Notes: generated by a model not told the origin, from the letters alone. Shown: positions 25,890 to 36,906, numbered from the stretch's first letter. The stretch is DNA of 64,000 nucleotides from Porphyridium purpureum (GCA_008690995.1 VRMN01000005.1:124001-188000), one strand, 5' to 3'. Numbers and translations: made by a program.

Positions 25890-27758
25890 ATGGAAGAAAC
25901 GGAGTCAAAGTCGGGCTCGTCGACTCCGACTTGGACGCAGCGGCTGACGAGCGCGAGCAGCCTGAAGGGCTTGTTGCCTTCGTCTGGGAGCAAGAAGAGT
26001 ATCCAGTCGTCCAGTAGCCAAAGGTCGTTGGTAAGCTCCGCCAGTTTGAAGGTATCGAAAAGTAAGGGCGACTTGACGATGCCTGACCGCACTGTGTCGG
26101 CAGGAGACCGGCACGCGCAGGCCGAGCCCGTCGGTGCCTCCGCCCGGTCGGGTCGCGTCGCCGGGTCGCAAACCGCGCCTGGCCAAAAGGAAGTTGCTTC
26201 AGAAACAGACCTCGGCAAGCACATGAAACAGGCTCCATCGATACGAGGCCCCCAAGTCGCAGGCACAAAGGAGTCAGTGTCCGATGTAAATCTCGGCTCA
26301 AAGATGAAGAAGGTCACGGTTGGCGTTCCCGCGCAGCAAGCAAAAGTGGAGCTCAAGCCATCGTCTGCCACCGTCCAGTCTCCTGCACAGGCGCGGCCTC
26401 CCGATCAGCTCCCTCGCATGCCTTCTTCAGATCCTACACAGAATGGGTCGGCCATGCGTGCGCTTGTCAAGTCTGTGTCAAATGATGCAGCGCTGACGAC
26501 ACCATTAAAATCCAGTGTCGAAGATGGCGCGTCGCGCATCTCACAAAAGTCGACTCCGGAAGCGCTGGCAAATGCGGAATTGGCCGCAGCGTTTGATGAA
26601 GATGCGCCTTCGCGAGGCGGCTTCGACAAGAAGGCGAGCAAGCGAGCGTCAGCAGTTTTGCCGTTTCTCAAGAGCAGCAAGGGGTCGTCTTCAAGTCGTC
26701 TGAGTAAGCGAGGCTCGAGGGACGGGTCGGAGTCTGCGAGTCCGCGTGACCATGCGACAGCGATTAGCAAGAAAGGCTCGATCGACTCTCAACTTGGCAA
26801 GGCATTTGTGCGCAAGGCATCAGGAGACGGGCCTATTGGTGTTCAATTCGACAAGCCTGATCTGGATAAGGATGTTGAGCTTGAGGAGATCGATGTGACG
26901 GGTGATAGCTACTTCTTGCGTCACAGCAGCAAGAAAAACCCGATCAAAGAGCCGCCGCACCTACCCTACGCACCGTCAGGACAGGACCGTGACTGGGTAA
27001 CAAACTTGGAGGCCATGCTTCACAACGGGCTTCGTCGCGTTCTGCAAGATACATTTTACTGCCTCGGCAGTTTGTCGAAGCGGTCGTTCTTCATTACGAG
27101 CGACGACATAGACGACTTTTTGGACTACTTTGACGAAGTCTTGTGGTACTTGCGAATCTTGCACAACATGAAGGAGGAGGTGCACAAATTTCTCAGAGAT
27201 AAGGGCATGGACGACTCAAGCTATCCGAAGGCATTTCGCTATCATGACAGACATGCAACATGGAATAGGGCGTTCAAATCCTTCGAGGAAGCAAGCGACA
27301 AGTATGCTAATGGCGGATCGTCGCTCCCTCCCGGTGAGGCGCTCAAAAAGCTAGTCGAACACTTTTCTCTCACTTGTACTGCACTGCTTAACCACATATA
27401 TGGCGACGAGAATGCAATGCCGCGCGTTTTAAACGCCAAGTGTGAGCAGTCTGACGAGAAGGAGATAATCAAACGATGTGTGGCATTCATCCATGGCCAA
27501 AAAGAAAGCTCGCATCGCGTTTTTATTTTTATGACGCGCTGGGTGGAGGACCGCAAGGGCTCGTTCGTGTTAAAGATGTGGAATACGGAGAACTTAAGTG
27601 TCGGAAGGCTGGCTGAGAACCGAAAATGGAGAAAAGAATATCAGGAAGCACGAACCGAGTTCAAGTATTCCTACAGCAAGACCTTGCACGAGTACTTCAA
27701 GGCGTGGAACGAGTTTGAAATGGGAGCTCTCAACGCAAGGCCTGTAAGTGACCGCTAA
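25890..27758 (+). CDS. Hemerythrin-like four-helix protein with long disordered N-terminus
   Basis: 622 residues from the ATG at 25890 (the longer frame begins at a TTG). The first 340 residues are Ser/Lys/Ala-rich and disordered, with repeated motifs of the type ASETDLGKHMKQ, VSDVNLGSKMKK. The last 240 residues are helical and carry spaced histidines and acidic residues: LRILHNMKEEVHKFL, FRYHDRHATWNRAF, LVEHFSLTCTALLNHIYGDE. The last resembles the HxxxE/D-E followed by MP (compare LFP) of HHE/hemerythrin domains, which bind a di-iron centre for oxygen or iron sensing. This is a pattern call only; the ligand set is not complete to my eye. No signal peptide or TM is seen. Confidence 0.5.
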   Translation: MEETESKSGSSTPTWTQRLTSASSLKGLLPSSGSKKSIQSSSSQRSLVSSASLKVSKSKGDLTMPDRTVSAGDRHAQAEPVGASARSGRVAGSQTAPGQKEVASETDLGKHMKQAPSIRGPQVAGTKESVSDVNLGSKMKKVTVGVPAQQAKVELKPSSATVQSPAQARPPDQLPRMPSSDPTQNGSAMRALVKSVSNDAALTTPLKSSVEDGASRISQKSTPEALANAELAAAFDEDAPSRGGFDKKASKRASAVLPFLKSSKGSSSSRLSKRGSRDGSESASPRDHATAISKKGSIDSQLGKAFVRKASGDGPIGVQFDKPDLDKDVELEEIDVTGDSYFLRHSSKKNPIKEPPHLPYAPSGQDRDWVTNLEAMLHNGLRRVLQDTFYCLGSLSKRSFFITSDDIDDFLDYFDEVLWYLRILHNMKEEVHKFLRDKGMDDSSYPKAFRYHDRHATWNRAFKSFEEASDKYANGGSSLPPGEALKKLVEHFSLTCTALLNHIYGDENAMPRVLNAKCEQSDEKEIIKRCVAFIHGQKESSHRVFIFMTRWVEDRKGSFVLKMWNTENLSVGRLAENRKWRKEYQEARTEFKYSYSKTLHEYFKAWNEFEMGALNARPVSDR

Positions 27759-28062
27759 ATGGTATCATTTTCGGCGGAAAGCAGAGATCGCCTGCATGAC
27801 TACCACTAACAAGACGTATTCTGTTATGATTGATATCTCGTCATTTAATTTTCCTTTCACGCCACTCCGTGGGCTGATTGCATTGATTTTTGTCTCACAC
27901 GTATTCAAGGGTCAAGGCGCAGTCATCATCGCATATCTGGTCACTCTCAGGCGGCCGTTCAAGACCTCGAAAGCAAATTTGCTGAGCTTCTAGCGAGCGA
28001 GACCAGTTGAAGCGATCTTGTCCACTCCGGTAGCAACAAGTCCTCAGCAAAAACATCACTGA
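27759..28062. other. Convergent 3' intergenic region
   Basis: About 300 bp, comparatively AT-rich, between the hemerythrin-like and NDH2 stops. Nothing else seen. Confidence 0.5.
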
Positions 28063-29937
28063 TCAGAGAGAGGCCTTTTCGGTCATTTCCAGAGCTAAGA
28101 ACAAGGCAAAGGGAATCAGACCCATCTGTGACGTATCGCGCCCGAAAATTTGACTCCGAAGCCAGTCAAATAGCACGAGGACACGATTGCGGAATGACAC
28201 TTGTTTGGTCAAATACACGCTGCGCCAGAGGAGGAAAGCAAGTGTACCAGATGCGCCTCCAAGTTTTAAATCACCTGCTTCGACGTCCGCGATCGCCTTA
28301 CTGTCTCCAACATACGCGAGAATACCCAACGAGAGAAACTCGAAAGGTCGCGCGTTCTTGAAAGCCTGCCCCTTTTCGCGAAGGCTCTCCAGTGCCTGGC
28401 CACTTATAGTGTTGTTCAGTTCCCTCGGGAGAATAACCGGAACTTCACACGCCAGGCACACATTTTTGTTGAGCAGACGAGACACATACGAGCCCTGCTG
28501 GGCGGCCACCTGGCCCGTTGCCGGAAGCGGCCGCTTCTCCGCAACTGCACAGTCACCAAAGGCAAATGTGTTGTTCATGCCTTTCACGCGCTGCCACTCA
28601 TCGATCACCAATCTGCCCTTGGCATCCTTCTGCTGCGGCACTCGCGCAATGAGGCTAGAAACCAGCGGATTTGTGCCAATGCCTGCAGCCCACACGCACA
28701 AACCGTACGGAATTTTCGATCCGTTCTTCAAAGTGATGGTTGTATCATCCATCGCGACTACTCGCGCGTCCGTCACCACATCGATCTGTGTCTTGCGGAA
28801 ATTATCAAGCGCCTTGGCCTGCAGCGCCTCGTCAAACTGAAGCAAGATGGATGAGCCAGAGTTCAACAGCTTCACCTTGGTGTCCACCATCAGGCGAGGA
28901 TAGTATTTCTTCAGATCGCTGCGCAGAAAGTCTGACAACTCAGCGGAAAATTCGCATCCGGTAGGCCCACCACCCACGACAGCGAATGTCAGCAGTCGCT
29001 CGCGCTCCTCGGCAGACACATTCGGCAAGTTTGCAGCCTCGAATTGGTCAATGATGCCCTTGCGAATCTCCTTCGCGTCAGACACTTCCTTCATAAAGTG
29101 TGCGTATTCTTCCACACCGGGTGTGTTGAAAGTGTTGGTCGGTGCACCCACACCGAGCACGAGATAATCGTAGTGCTGTTCGAAAGTGTTTCCACGCAAA
29201 TTCTTGCAAAGCAGGACCTGGTTTTCTTGATCAATGTTCTCACATGTGGCTTCAAAGTAGGTAACGAACTCGTTACTGACGCGTACCGGCTCCAAGATGC
29301 TGCGGAACTCGACCGTGCCAACTGCCGTGGACGCCAGCATCGGCGTGAACAAGAAGTGGTTCCTGGGGGATATCACCACCACGTCATACTTGTCCGTGTC
29401 GATTGTCTTCACGAAGGCGTGACCGCCCCACCCAAAGCCCAGCACACATACTACGGGCTTCGTTGCCTGCGCCAACTTGGCGAGCGTTTCGTTGCGCTTG
29501 AACTTTCGAGAGTAGTGCAGCACCACGTCATTGATCGTGTCGACCGTGCGATATCTGATCATCTCCAACGTGCTTGACCTAGGCGCTTCAAACTGTATGG
29601 GCTCCGGCACGGCAATCTTCTTGGTCACGTCGCGTTCGAGCGTGCGGATGCCTGCCGCTGGCTTTCCGTCCGTGTCGCTGGCCGCCCTACCATTGCCATT
29701 TGCCTTTGCCTTTGTTTCGCCGGCCACTGGCGCGGCGCTTCTGCCCTTCCCATCCGCCTCTGGCGCCGCCTCCTTCTGCTCCTGCTCCTGCACACACCGC
29801 CACACGCGCGCGCGGCGACACGGCCTTGCCGCGGGCGTCCTGTACGGCGTCCACCTCGCCGCGTCCGCGCTGCCAAAGCCTCGTACGAGCGCGTTCCCCG
29901 TCTGCGGCACCACTCCCGCACACCAACACAGCGACAT
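28063..29937 (-). CDS. Type II NAD(P)H dehydrogenase, mitochondrial
   Basis: 624 residues from the ATG at 29937. Non-proton-pumping flavoenzyme passing electrons from NAD(P)H to quinone. Two dinucleotide folds are visible: FAD-binding VCVLGFGWGGHAFVKTI at about residue 165 and NAD(P)H-binding FAVVGGGPTGCEFSAELSDF at about 315. Other family motifs: NHFLFTPMLASTAVGTVEFRS, CVWAAGIGTNPL, NTFAFGDCA and the C-terminal FLLWRSVYLTKQVSFRNR membrane-association helix. No EF-hand insert, so it is not an NDB-type calcium-regulated form. The N-terminus (MSLCWCAGVVPQTGNALVRGF...RPCRRARVWR) is Arg-rich without acids for about 20 residues and suggests mitochondria; plastid or dual targeting remains possible. 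A low-complexity Ala/Lys/Gly linker (about 50-90) follows. Confidence 0.92.
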   Translation of the reverse strand: MSLCWCAGVVPQTGNALVRGFGSADAARWTPYRTPAARPCRRARVWRCVQEQEQKEAAPEADGKGRSAAPVAGETKAKANGNGRAASDTDGKPAAGIRTLERDVTKKIAVPEPIQFEAPRSSTLEMIRYRTVDTINDVVLHYSRKFKRNETLAKLAQATKPVVCVLGFGWGGHAFVKTIDTDKYDVVVISPRNHFLFTPMLASTAVGTVEFRSILEPVRVSNEFVTYFEATCENIDQENQVLLCKNLRGNTFEQHYDYLVLGVGAPTNTFNTPGVEEYAHFMKEVSDAKEIRKGIIDQFEAANLPNVSAEERERLLTFAVVGGGPTGCEFSAELSDFLRSDLKKYYPRLMVDTKVKLLNSGSSILLQFDEALQAKALDNFRKTQIDVVTDARVVAMDDTTITLKNGSKIPYGLCVWAAGIGTNPLVSSLIARVPQQKDAKGRLVIDEWQRVKGMNNTFAFGDCAVAEKRPLPATGQVAAQQGSYVSRLLNKNVCLACEVPVILPRELNNTISGQALESLREKGQAFKNARPFEFLSLGILAYVGDSKAIADVEAGDLKLGGASGTLAFLLWRSVYLTKQVSFRNRVLVLFDWLRSQIFGRDTSQMGLIPFALFLALEMTEKASL

Positions 29938-32075
29938 CTTTCCCTCGGCCTCCCTCTCTCCCTCTGTCTCTCTCTTAACCCTTCTCCAACTCGGCTATGA
30001 ACTTCCTCCGCTTCGCACTTCCAAACTTCCGCCATCTCCACCTGTGAAAGCGCCTTCTCATGAAGTACACAAAATACGCAAACGCCTCGTGCGCATTGTA
30101 CCGATCCGTAGTGGAAACTCACGCGCGGGATATTTGAAGCTGTACTTGAAGTTTGCGCAACAGGCTATCGCGCTGTCCTGCATCAAGCTGGGGAGTGGCT
30201 TTGCCACCATATGTGAGCATGCCGCTGCTGCTCCTCCCCACATGGTCGAGTGCGAGCGTGCCACCACCTGATTGCAAAGAGACCATGGCAGATGTGCCGG
30301 CATCCTGCCAGCGTCGAGTCTCGCCGCGGATGGCGCTCGATCTGGATGGCCCGACAACCGGCTAGGAGCCGTGTCTAGAGATAGAGGCTTATATATTTGT
30401 GCCGGAGTGTCAAATACGCCTTCTTTGAGGTGCTCAACGCCATATATCCTCATCGGCCGAGTGGCGTGAGTGGTACACGACGGTGCACGACGGATCACGC
30501 GCCCACCTTGGAAGGTCGGTGTAAAGCTGGTGCATGGCAGCATGCGGCAAGTCAGATTGAACACTGCGCTCCGCCGGTGTGATATGTAAACCGCAAAGCC
30601 AACTCATCGCACCACGACTCTATGCAGAAGCTTTCCCACTGGCACTCCCTGGCCACGAGGACCCGCCGCGGCCACGCTCTGCCATCAGCTTCATGTTCGT
30701 ATTCCGTACCCACGAACATTTTATGCCTGGCTCCTGCTCGCAGTGTACATCGGCAGCCACCAACAGTCGCGCTTCTCTGCCCTTCTTCTCATGGGCCACC
30801 GAGCTGACTGTCTCGCCAATGCGCATGCGCGTCGACACCCAAGCAAGCACACCCCTCCCCAGCTCAGCTGTTCAGCCACACACCAAGCGCCGCATTGCCC
30901 TCGCCCCAAGTTGCACTCCCCAAGACCGCAGCAGTACAGCCAGCTGTACATTCCGTACTCATCCGCCTCTGAATCACCATACCGCGCGTCACGTGCATCC
31001 CGCCTCACGCGTATGCGCCAAAAACGCGCTGTTTTACTACGATGGAAGGCAGAGCACGGTGCGAGGGAGTGTGTCGCAGTGTACCTCCGTCTGCATATCC
31101 GTACCAAAATCTATATCGCCACAATGGGAACCTGTCAGCGCGAATAACAGACATACGCAAGGGACCCCCGAACCGCGTCAGAATCAACAACACCCAACCG
31201 AAGTGGGTGTTGCACGCGTGCAAGGGGAATAAACAAGGTGGTGAGGCGGAGAACGAGAACGGAGCGGGTAGAGCGCGAAGGGGGAAGAGAGGGGTCAGGG
31301 GTCCGAGTGGGTGGGTTGGGTGTGTTGAGTGTAACTAGGCCGCGCGTTCGAGCTGGCGCGGGCGGCACCCGAGCTGGGGGAAGAGGCGGGGACGCGGACG
31401 CGTGGGAGGGAGTCGGGACAGGACGCCGCGGTCGGAGAGAACGGGAAGGGACGCTGCGGGGTGGCCGTGCGGGTGGGGCTGGTGGCTGCGCGTGAGAGCG
31501 CGGCTCGAGTGGCGCCCAGTCGGATTGCGTGACGCGCAGCGCCAGCGCGCGGTTGTTCCGCGTTTCGATCGATACGCGCGCCAAGGAAAAAGGTGGGCGC
31601 CGACCGACAGGCCCCAGGTGGTTTATTGGAACGGGGGCGGGGTGGACGCCGGAACACTGCAGTGCGGTGGGATTCGGCGGAGCAAGTGTGGGCGTTGGCT
31701 TTGGTGGAAGTTTGGGTTTCTGACGACCGTGCGCGGCTCCTACGTGAGTCGGGGTCTCTGCGCGCTCGGCATTGGTCGCATGGGACCTGGATTGAGCGTG
31801 GGGATTTGAACCAAGGGCACCGACCCAAAAGGCAGACACGTTTGGGCGTTGGAATCACTGCCGGGCGGAGGCGTGTCTCTGTGGACCGAATGCCACGCGC
31901 GGCAGAGGGGAATGGTCGCGGGAGAGCATGCAGATTTGCTAAGCAGAACACGACGTTTCTTCCAGGGCGAAGGGACTGATTGCGATTCAAGAATCGGATC
32001 TGTTTTAATTCTCTTTTTTCACATTGATACAGACTCGCCCAACTTCACTTTATCCCCCCTCGTCGCCGTGCGTCC
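29938..32075. other. 2.1-kb intergenic region without a supported gene
   Basis: Largest gene-free stretch, between the divergent NDH2 and SRPK starts. CTGTAC at 30140-30145 lies 203 bp upstream of the NDH2 ATG; an inverted pair is at 30934-30949 (separate entry). From about 31230 the plus strand becomes G/A-rich. Frames of up to 235 codons exist on both strands but are Arg/Pro/Ser/Thr-rich, overlap each other and lack domains. An undetected RNA gene or a small spliced gene cannot be excluded. Confidence 0.5.
30934..30949. promoter_or_regulatory. 16-bp inverted repeat GTACAG-N4-CTGTAC
   Basis: A perfect inverted pair, GTACAG CCAG CTGTAC. The same architecture with a different 4-bp spacer occurs at 52108-52123. 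A palindromic site for a dimeric DNA-binding protein is plausible but unproven. Confidence 0.45.
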
Positions 32076-34103
32076 ATGACGGGCGGGGCAGGTGAGCATC
32101 ATTCGGCAATGGAGTCAAATCTTGAAATCGAAGATGACTCCAATACCGTCTTCCCGCGTTGGCGTGAAAGCTCGCAGTCTCCCGTGCCACGGCATCGAAG
32201 CCGAGGGGGCTCAGTCGCCCCGCAGGGTGCTGCGCGGCCCGCGACTGGCGAAGAAAACTCATCCGTGTTTGGTGACTCGGAACCCGAAGAGTATGAGCCA
32301 GACGCTGATACCGATGTCGAGCTTGACGAGTCGGTTTCTGAAAACCCGGAAGACTACGGTATTGGAGGCTACTACCGCGTGCGACCAGGCGAGATGTTCA
32401 TGGATGGCCGCTACTGCGCGATTCGCAAGCTAGGCTGGGGTCACTTTTCGACAGTGTGGCTTTGCTACGATTCAGTCAGGGATCACCAAGTGGCGATCAA
32501 ATTCCAAAAAAGTGCATTTCATTACACCGAATCTGCGCGCGACGAGATCAACTTGTTGACCGAACTGGCACGGCATGATCCCGAGGGAAAGGCGCCTGTC
32601 ATGCGCCTCCTCGATCAGTTTGAGGTGGAAAGCGGGTACGGCGTGCACGTTGCACTAGTGCTCGAACTGCTTGGGAAGAGCTTGCTGACCCTCATTCGGC
32701 GGAGCTGCTTTCGTGGAGTAGATCTGAAAACTGTGAAGCGTATCGCCTACCACATTCTGAAGGGGCTTCAGTTTTGCCACGAAAAGGCGCGGATAATACA
32801 CACGGACCTGAAGCCAGAGAATATTTTGTTCGTTTACGACGCCGAAGAGTTTGAACACGAGCGCCTGCGCCTCAAGGAGATTGTACAAGCAGTGAAGCGA
32901 CAAGACGAACTTTTGCGTGGCTCGAGAAGAGGACGCCGAGGTGGAAAGCGCTCGCGCGTTCGCGATGAAGTCAGTGAGGACGCCATGGACGACATATTCG
33001 GAACTGGCGCACAGGGGAAAAGAGGAGTTGAGTCCGGGTCTAGGACGGCTGTTGAAATGGCCGGCGCGTATCGAAATGTGGCTGTGAACGATAACTCGGA
33101 CCGGGAAGACGCTGATGACTACGATAGTGAGCAAGAGCTGCGCGCGAACGACGCCGATGCCAAGCTTGTGCAACGGCTCGTGCAAGGCCTCGAGGTGGCG
33201 GTAGATCCGGCTCGCTCTTTTGCATCAGGGGTGGTCAAGATAGCGGATTTTGGAAATGCATGTTGGATTGACGAGCATTATACAAAGTGTATTCAGACGC
33301 GCCAATATCGCTGCCCCGAAGTGATCTTGGGCGCGGACTACTCAGAGACCGCAGACATTTGGAGCGTAGCCTGCCTGGTTTTTGAGCTGGCCACGGGAGA
33401 CTTCCTGTTCGACCCACACACGGGCCGTGACTATGATCGGGACGAGGACCATCTGGCGCTTATCATGGAGCTGCTCGGGCCCATGCGGCAGGTTGAGTTT
33501 AGAAACCCCACCATGTTTAATGTATTCATGTCTCGGAACGAAGAGCTCCGACGCATCAAGCGCCTGACATTCTGGCCGCTGCGTGAAGTAGTGCGCGAAA
33601 AATACCGCTTCACCCGTGAGGAGGCAGACGCGCTCAGTGACTTCTGCCTTCCCATGCTTGCGTATGAAATTGACAAGCGCGCTTCGGCCTCGCAGTGCCT
33701 GGATCAGGGATGGCTGGACGAAGTGAAGATCGAGTTTGAAGGTCTTGGTGCGTCCGCGTCCGCAGTGCAGGCGTCAACGCACCGGTCAGGAATATTCGCC
33801 GTGGGTGTTCCGCGGCGGTCCCGAACGATGGATCTGTTCTCTCCAACGCCGAGGAGCAGCAGCTCTGGGGCGCCGCTCGGCGCACCATTGTCGCTTCCTG
33901 AAGCCGGGATTGCACTGTGCTCCGAGCTTCCGGACCAGGGCTTTTCCGAGTTTCCTGAGAACGGCGAGACCAACGGCATATATGAACCCAAAGACGGCGC
34001 GGCGTTGAACTCGGGTACGATCCCGGTTGTTGCAGGCGGTGACAGTCAAACGACGAAAATTGTACAGAAAGAAGAAGAAGAAAAATCGGTGCGCAAGGAA
34101 TGA
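32076..34103 (+). CDS. SR-protein kinase (SRPK family)
   Basis: 675 residues from the ATG at 32076. SRPKs phosphorylate RS domains of SR splicing factors in cytoplasm and nucleus. The N-lobe begins after PEDYGIGGYYRVRPGEMF (about 91-108), a classic SRPK lead-in; P-loop LGWGHFSTVWL (119-129), Lys142 in VAIKFQKS, catalytic loop IHTDLKPENIL (241-251), DFG at 391-393 followed by NACWIDEHYT, and TRQYRCPEVILGADYSETAD. The kinase is split by a spacer of about 135 residues (250-385), basic then acidic, as expected for SRPKs. All catalytic residues are present. The C-terminus (about 570-675) is disordered. It fits with other splicing factors kept here, such as the Tat-SF1 homologue. Confidence 0.94.
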   Translation: MTGGAGEHHSAMESNLEIEDDSNTVFPRWRESSQSPVPRHRSRGGSVAPQGAARPATGEENSSVFGDSEPEEYEPDADTDVELDESVSENPEDYGIGGYYRVRPGEMFMDGRYCAIRKLGWGHFSTVWLCYDSVRDHQVAIKFQKSAFHYTESARDEINLLTELARHDPEGKAPVMRLLDQFEVESGYGVHVALVLELLGKSLLTLIRRSCFRGVDLKTVKRIAYHILKGLQFCHEKARIIHTDLKPENILFVYDAEEFEHERLRLKEIVQAVKRQDELLRGSRRGRRGGKRSRVRDEVSEDAMDDIFGTGAQGKRGVESGSRTAVEMAGAYRNVAVNDNSDREDADDYDSEQELRANDADAKLVQRLVQGLEVAVDPARSFASGVVKIADFGNACWIDEHYTKCIQTRQYRCPEVILGADYSETADIWSVACLVFELATGDFLFDPHTGRDYDRDEDHLALIMELLGPMRQVEFRNPTMFNVFMSRNEELRRIKRLTFWPLREVVREKYRFTREEADALSDFCLPMLAYEIDKRASASQCLDQGWLDEVKIEFEGLGASASAVQASTHRSGIFAVGVPRRSRTMDLFSPTPRSSSSGAPLGAPLSLPEAGIALCSELPDQGFSEFPENGETNGIYEPKDGAALNSGTIPVVAGGDSQTTKIVQKEEEEKSVRKE

Positions 34104-35118
34104 AAACGGGCCGCGAAATCGTCCATCACGTGTGTGAAAGTGAAAATATAACTGATGGAACGGCCAACGCGGCACAACATGATAACTTGCAGTCGCGCCA
34201 AGAAAGCGAAAGGCTAAGAGAAAATTCAGGTCGTTAATATAGGGCAAGGCTGTGTTTGGCTACTGAATACGTGCGAGCACGTGTATTTTATTGCACGCGT
34301 GGAAAGTGTACAGCACGCGTGTCCTACGTGCGCGCATTGCCTTTTTCACAGCTGGGCACGGGTCCGTCGGCCCTAACCGCGCTTGTTATTTGGCCAACAA
34401 GCGGAGCGACTCTTGGCGAAACGATGTCAGCCGTGCATACGCCCCGAACTATGGTAAGCAGTCTGTATTCTTTTCAGCAACCTGATGGCATGGATGGCAC
34501 CACGGTGCACGCGCGGTCGCACTGCCGAGACTCGGCCTGGGACGTCAATCGCGAATCATTAAAGAAAGGCAGGCTTCAGAACTCCAGTTCGTCACATACT
34601 CTCAACAGGAGACCGGGGCAGTAGTACCGGCTACCTAGCAACGCGGCGCCCTGTCGGACCAGAGTTTTGCCAGCCACCGCAAACTGACAGACTGGCAGGT
34701 AAGCAGAGCGAAGCACGCCATGCGTGCGGGCAATCACTCGCTACTGTGTCTCGGGCTGCCTGACCATGCCCGTGCCCTACTCCACATGTCAACTGGTCGT
34801 CTTTTTCGCTTCTCTTTCTTGCCAGAGCAGTTTCTGTCTGTTTGTTTTTTCGTCTTTTACGCGCGGGCGGTTAATAGATTATGCGTGGGTGAGTGTGAGT
34901 GCTAGAAGGCTCAGGGACAAGCGGTGCGTTCTTGCGTTGTGGAGACGAGGGAGATCAACATAGGCCTCGAAGCGCGAGATCTGGTAGACCAGGATTGGCA
35001 GCTTGCGGCAACAAAGGCGTCGTGAATACCCGCATCGAGCGCGGCGGCGGCGACGCAATCAAGGGCGAGGCCGTGCTTCCTTGGTTGCCGGATTGCTTCC
35101 GGCTGCAGCCGGTTCATC
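34104..35118. other. 1.0-kb intergenic region
   Basis: Between SRPK and importin alpha on the same strand. GTACAG at 34308-34313; several short GC-rich palindromes (gcacgcgt-type) around 34280-34330. The small frames present show no recognisable motif. Importin alpha promoter elements are expected at the right end but not recognised. Confidence 0.45.
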
Positions 35119-36906
35119 ATGTATCGCACCGATGCCAGGAAAAAGGGATTCAAGAAGGGTATTGACATAGAAGATGCGCGCCGAAAACGTGAGGACGAGT
35201 CGGTGCAGCTGCGGAAGATCAAGCGCGATGAAAGCGCGATGAAAAAGCGGCGCGAGCGCCACGCCACCGAGTATGAGCGGGACCGAACCGACACGCTGAC
35301 GGCGATCAACGGTGCTCTCGCCAACCATGTGGGTCCCGCGGATACTGCGGGAATGAGCCCACTGGCGGTATCAGTCTCGCCAGAACAAGGCAGCGCGTCC
35401 GGCCCAACAGACGGAACGTCCATAGAAGCACAGTGGTTCGGGCATGCTCACGGCACCAGAAACGGCCTCTCTTCTGAATATCGGGCCCCTGATGCGAGAA
35501 GTAACACCCAATTGGCTGCATATGCGCAAAAGCTCCCGGACATGGTCGCTGGAGTGTTATCTGACAACGCGGACGAGCAGGTACGGTGTACAACTGAATT
35601 TCGCAAAATGCTGTCTGTCGAAACAGAGCCTCCCATCGATCAAGTCATTGAACTGGGCGTGGTGCCTCGCTTCGTTCAGTTTCTGAGGCGTGATGATAAT
35701 CCCAGGCTACAGTTTGAAGCCGAGTGGGCGCTGACGAACATTGCCAGTGGAACCTCTGCGCACACTGCCGTGGTGATGGAGCACGGTGCGGTACCGCTAT
35801 TCATCCAGTTGCTCAGATCACCACACGAAGAGTGCCGAGAGCAGGCGGCGTGGGCGATTGGTAACATTGCTGGTGACTCCCCGCGCTATCGAAACGTCGT
35901 ACTTGATGCCGGAGTCATGATGCCTCTTCTGGAGCAACTCACGTCGAACAGCGGGTCGGGCCTGCTCCGGAATAGCGCATGGACACTGTCGAATTTGTGT
36001 CGGGGGAAGCCGGAGCCGCCGTTTGAAATTGTGTCTCTTGCTCTACCGGTGCTTGCACATTTACTCTTCTCACCGGACCCTGAGGTCCTTGTCGACTCCT
36101 CGTGGGCGCTCAGCTATTTATCCGATGGGTCGAATGAAAAAATCCAGGCTGTTGTGGAGAGCGGTGTGGTTAGACGACTAGTAGAATTGTTGGCGCATGA
36201 CAGTGTCAAAGTGCAAACTCCTTGTTTGCGTGTGATCGGCAACCTTGTGACCGGAAACGATATCCAGACGCAAGTCGTGATCAACTCGTCAGCGCTTGTC
36301 TGTCTTTCGAGCTTGCTGAATTCACCAAAGAAAGCGATTCGGAAGGAAGCGTGTTGGGCTATCAGCAACATCACTGCAGGTACGGCAGACCAGGTGCAAG
36401 CCGTGATCGACGCAGGGATTTTTCAGCAGCTCATGTACTTGATGGAGACGGCAGACTATGACATTAAGAAGGAATGCGCGTGGGCTATTTCGAATGCAAC
36501 GTCTGCTGGTTATTCGGACCAAATTAAGTTTCTTGTCAAACAGGGCTGCATTCCGCCGCTCTGCAACTTGCTGGACTCGCCGGATGCCAAAATCGTGGCC
36601 GTGGCGCTGGATGGTCTGGACGCGATCCTAAAAGTAGGGGAGCAAAGCAAGCAAGTTGGTGCAGACTCGGTGAATCCGTACGCAGTAGCGGTTGAGGAAT
36701 GCGGAGGACTTGAGAAAATCGAGGCCCTACAAAGTCATCAGCTGAACGAAATTTACCAAAAGGTGGTGAGCATTCTGGAGGTGTACTTTGTCGCAGACGA
36801 AGAGCCTGTCGAAATGCTCGAGCCCGAAGTGAGCGGTTCGCAATTCGCGTTTGGCTTTGAGCAACAGCACGTCACACCATCGAACGGATATTCATTCCAA
36901 GAATAG
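35119..36906 (+). CDS. Importin subunit alpha
   Basis: 595 residues from the ATG at 35119. N-terminal IBB domain (about 8-60) with the basic pattern [20 protein letters not shown] and [15 protein letters not shown], which binds importin beta or, when free, self-inhibits. Then about ten ARM repeats at 130-540, with the NLS-binding ladder W...N residues visible in each repeat ([98 protein letters not shown]). It is an adaptor for nuclear import of classical NLS cargo. Slightly longer than typical (about 530), because of an insert of about 40 residues between IBB and ARM 1. Confidence 0.96.
   Translation: MYRTDARKKGFKKGIDIEDARRKREDESVQLRKIKRDESAMKKRRERHATEYERDRTDTLTAINGALANHVGPADTAGMSPLAVSVSPEQGSASGPTDGTSIEAQWFGHAHGTRNGLSSEYRAPDARSNTQLAAYAQKLPDMVAGVLSDNADEQVRCTTEFRKMLSVETEPPIDQVIELGVVPRFVQFLRRDDNPRLQFEAEWALTNIASGTSAHTAVVMEHGAVPLFIQLLRSPHEECREQAAWAIGNIAGDSPRYRNVVLDAGVMMPLLEQLTSNSGSGLLRNSAWTLSNLCRGKPEPPFEIVSLALPVLAHLLFSPDPEVLVDSSWALSYLSDGSNEKIQAVVESGVVRRLVELLAHDSVKVQTPCLRVIGNLVTGNDIQTQVVINSSALVCLSSLLNSPKKAIRKEACWAISNITAGTADQVQAVIDAGIFQQLMYLMETADYDIKKECAWAISNATSAGYSDQIKFLVKQGCIPPLCNLLDSPDAKIVAVALDGLDAILKVGEQSKQVGADSVNPYAVAVEECGGLEKIEALQSHQLNEIYQKVVSILEVYFVADEEPVEMLEPEVSGSQFAFGFEQQHVTPSNGYSFQE

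Noticed and set aside
31800-31830. tRNA T-arm-like GGATTTGAACC on the minus strand
   Set aside because: The T-stem does not pair and no acceptor or anticodon stem can be placed around it.
31135-31990. Two overlapping minus-strand frames of 230 codons
   Set aside because: Arg/Pro/Ser/Thr-rich, mutually overlapping and without recognisable domains, typical of GC-rich noncoding DNA.
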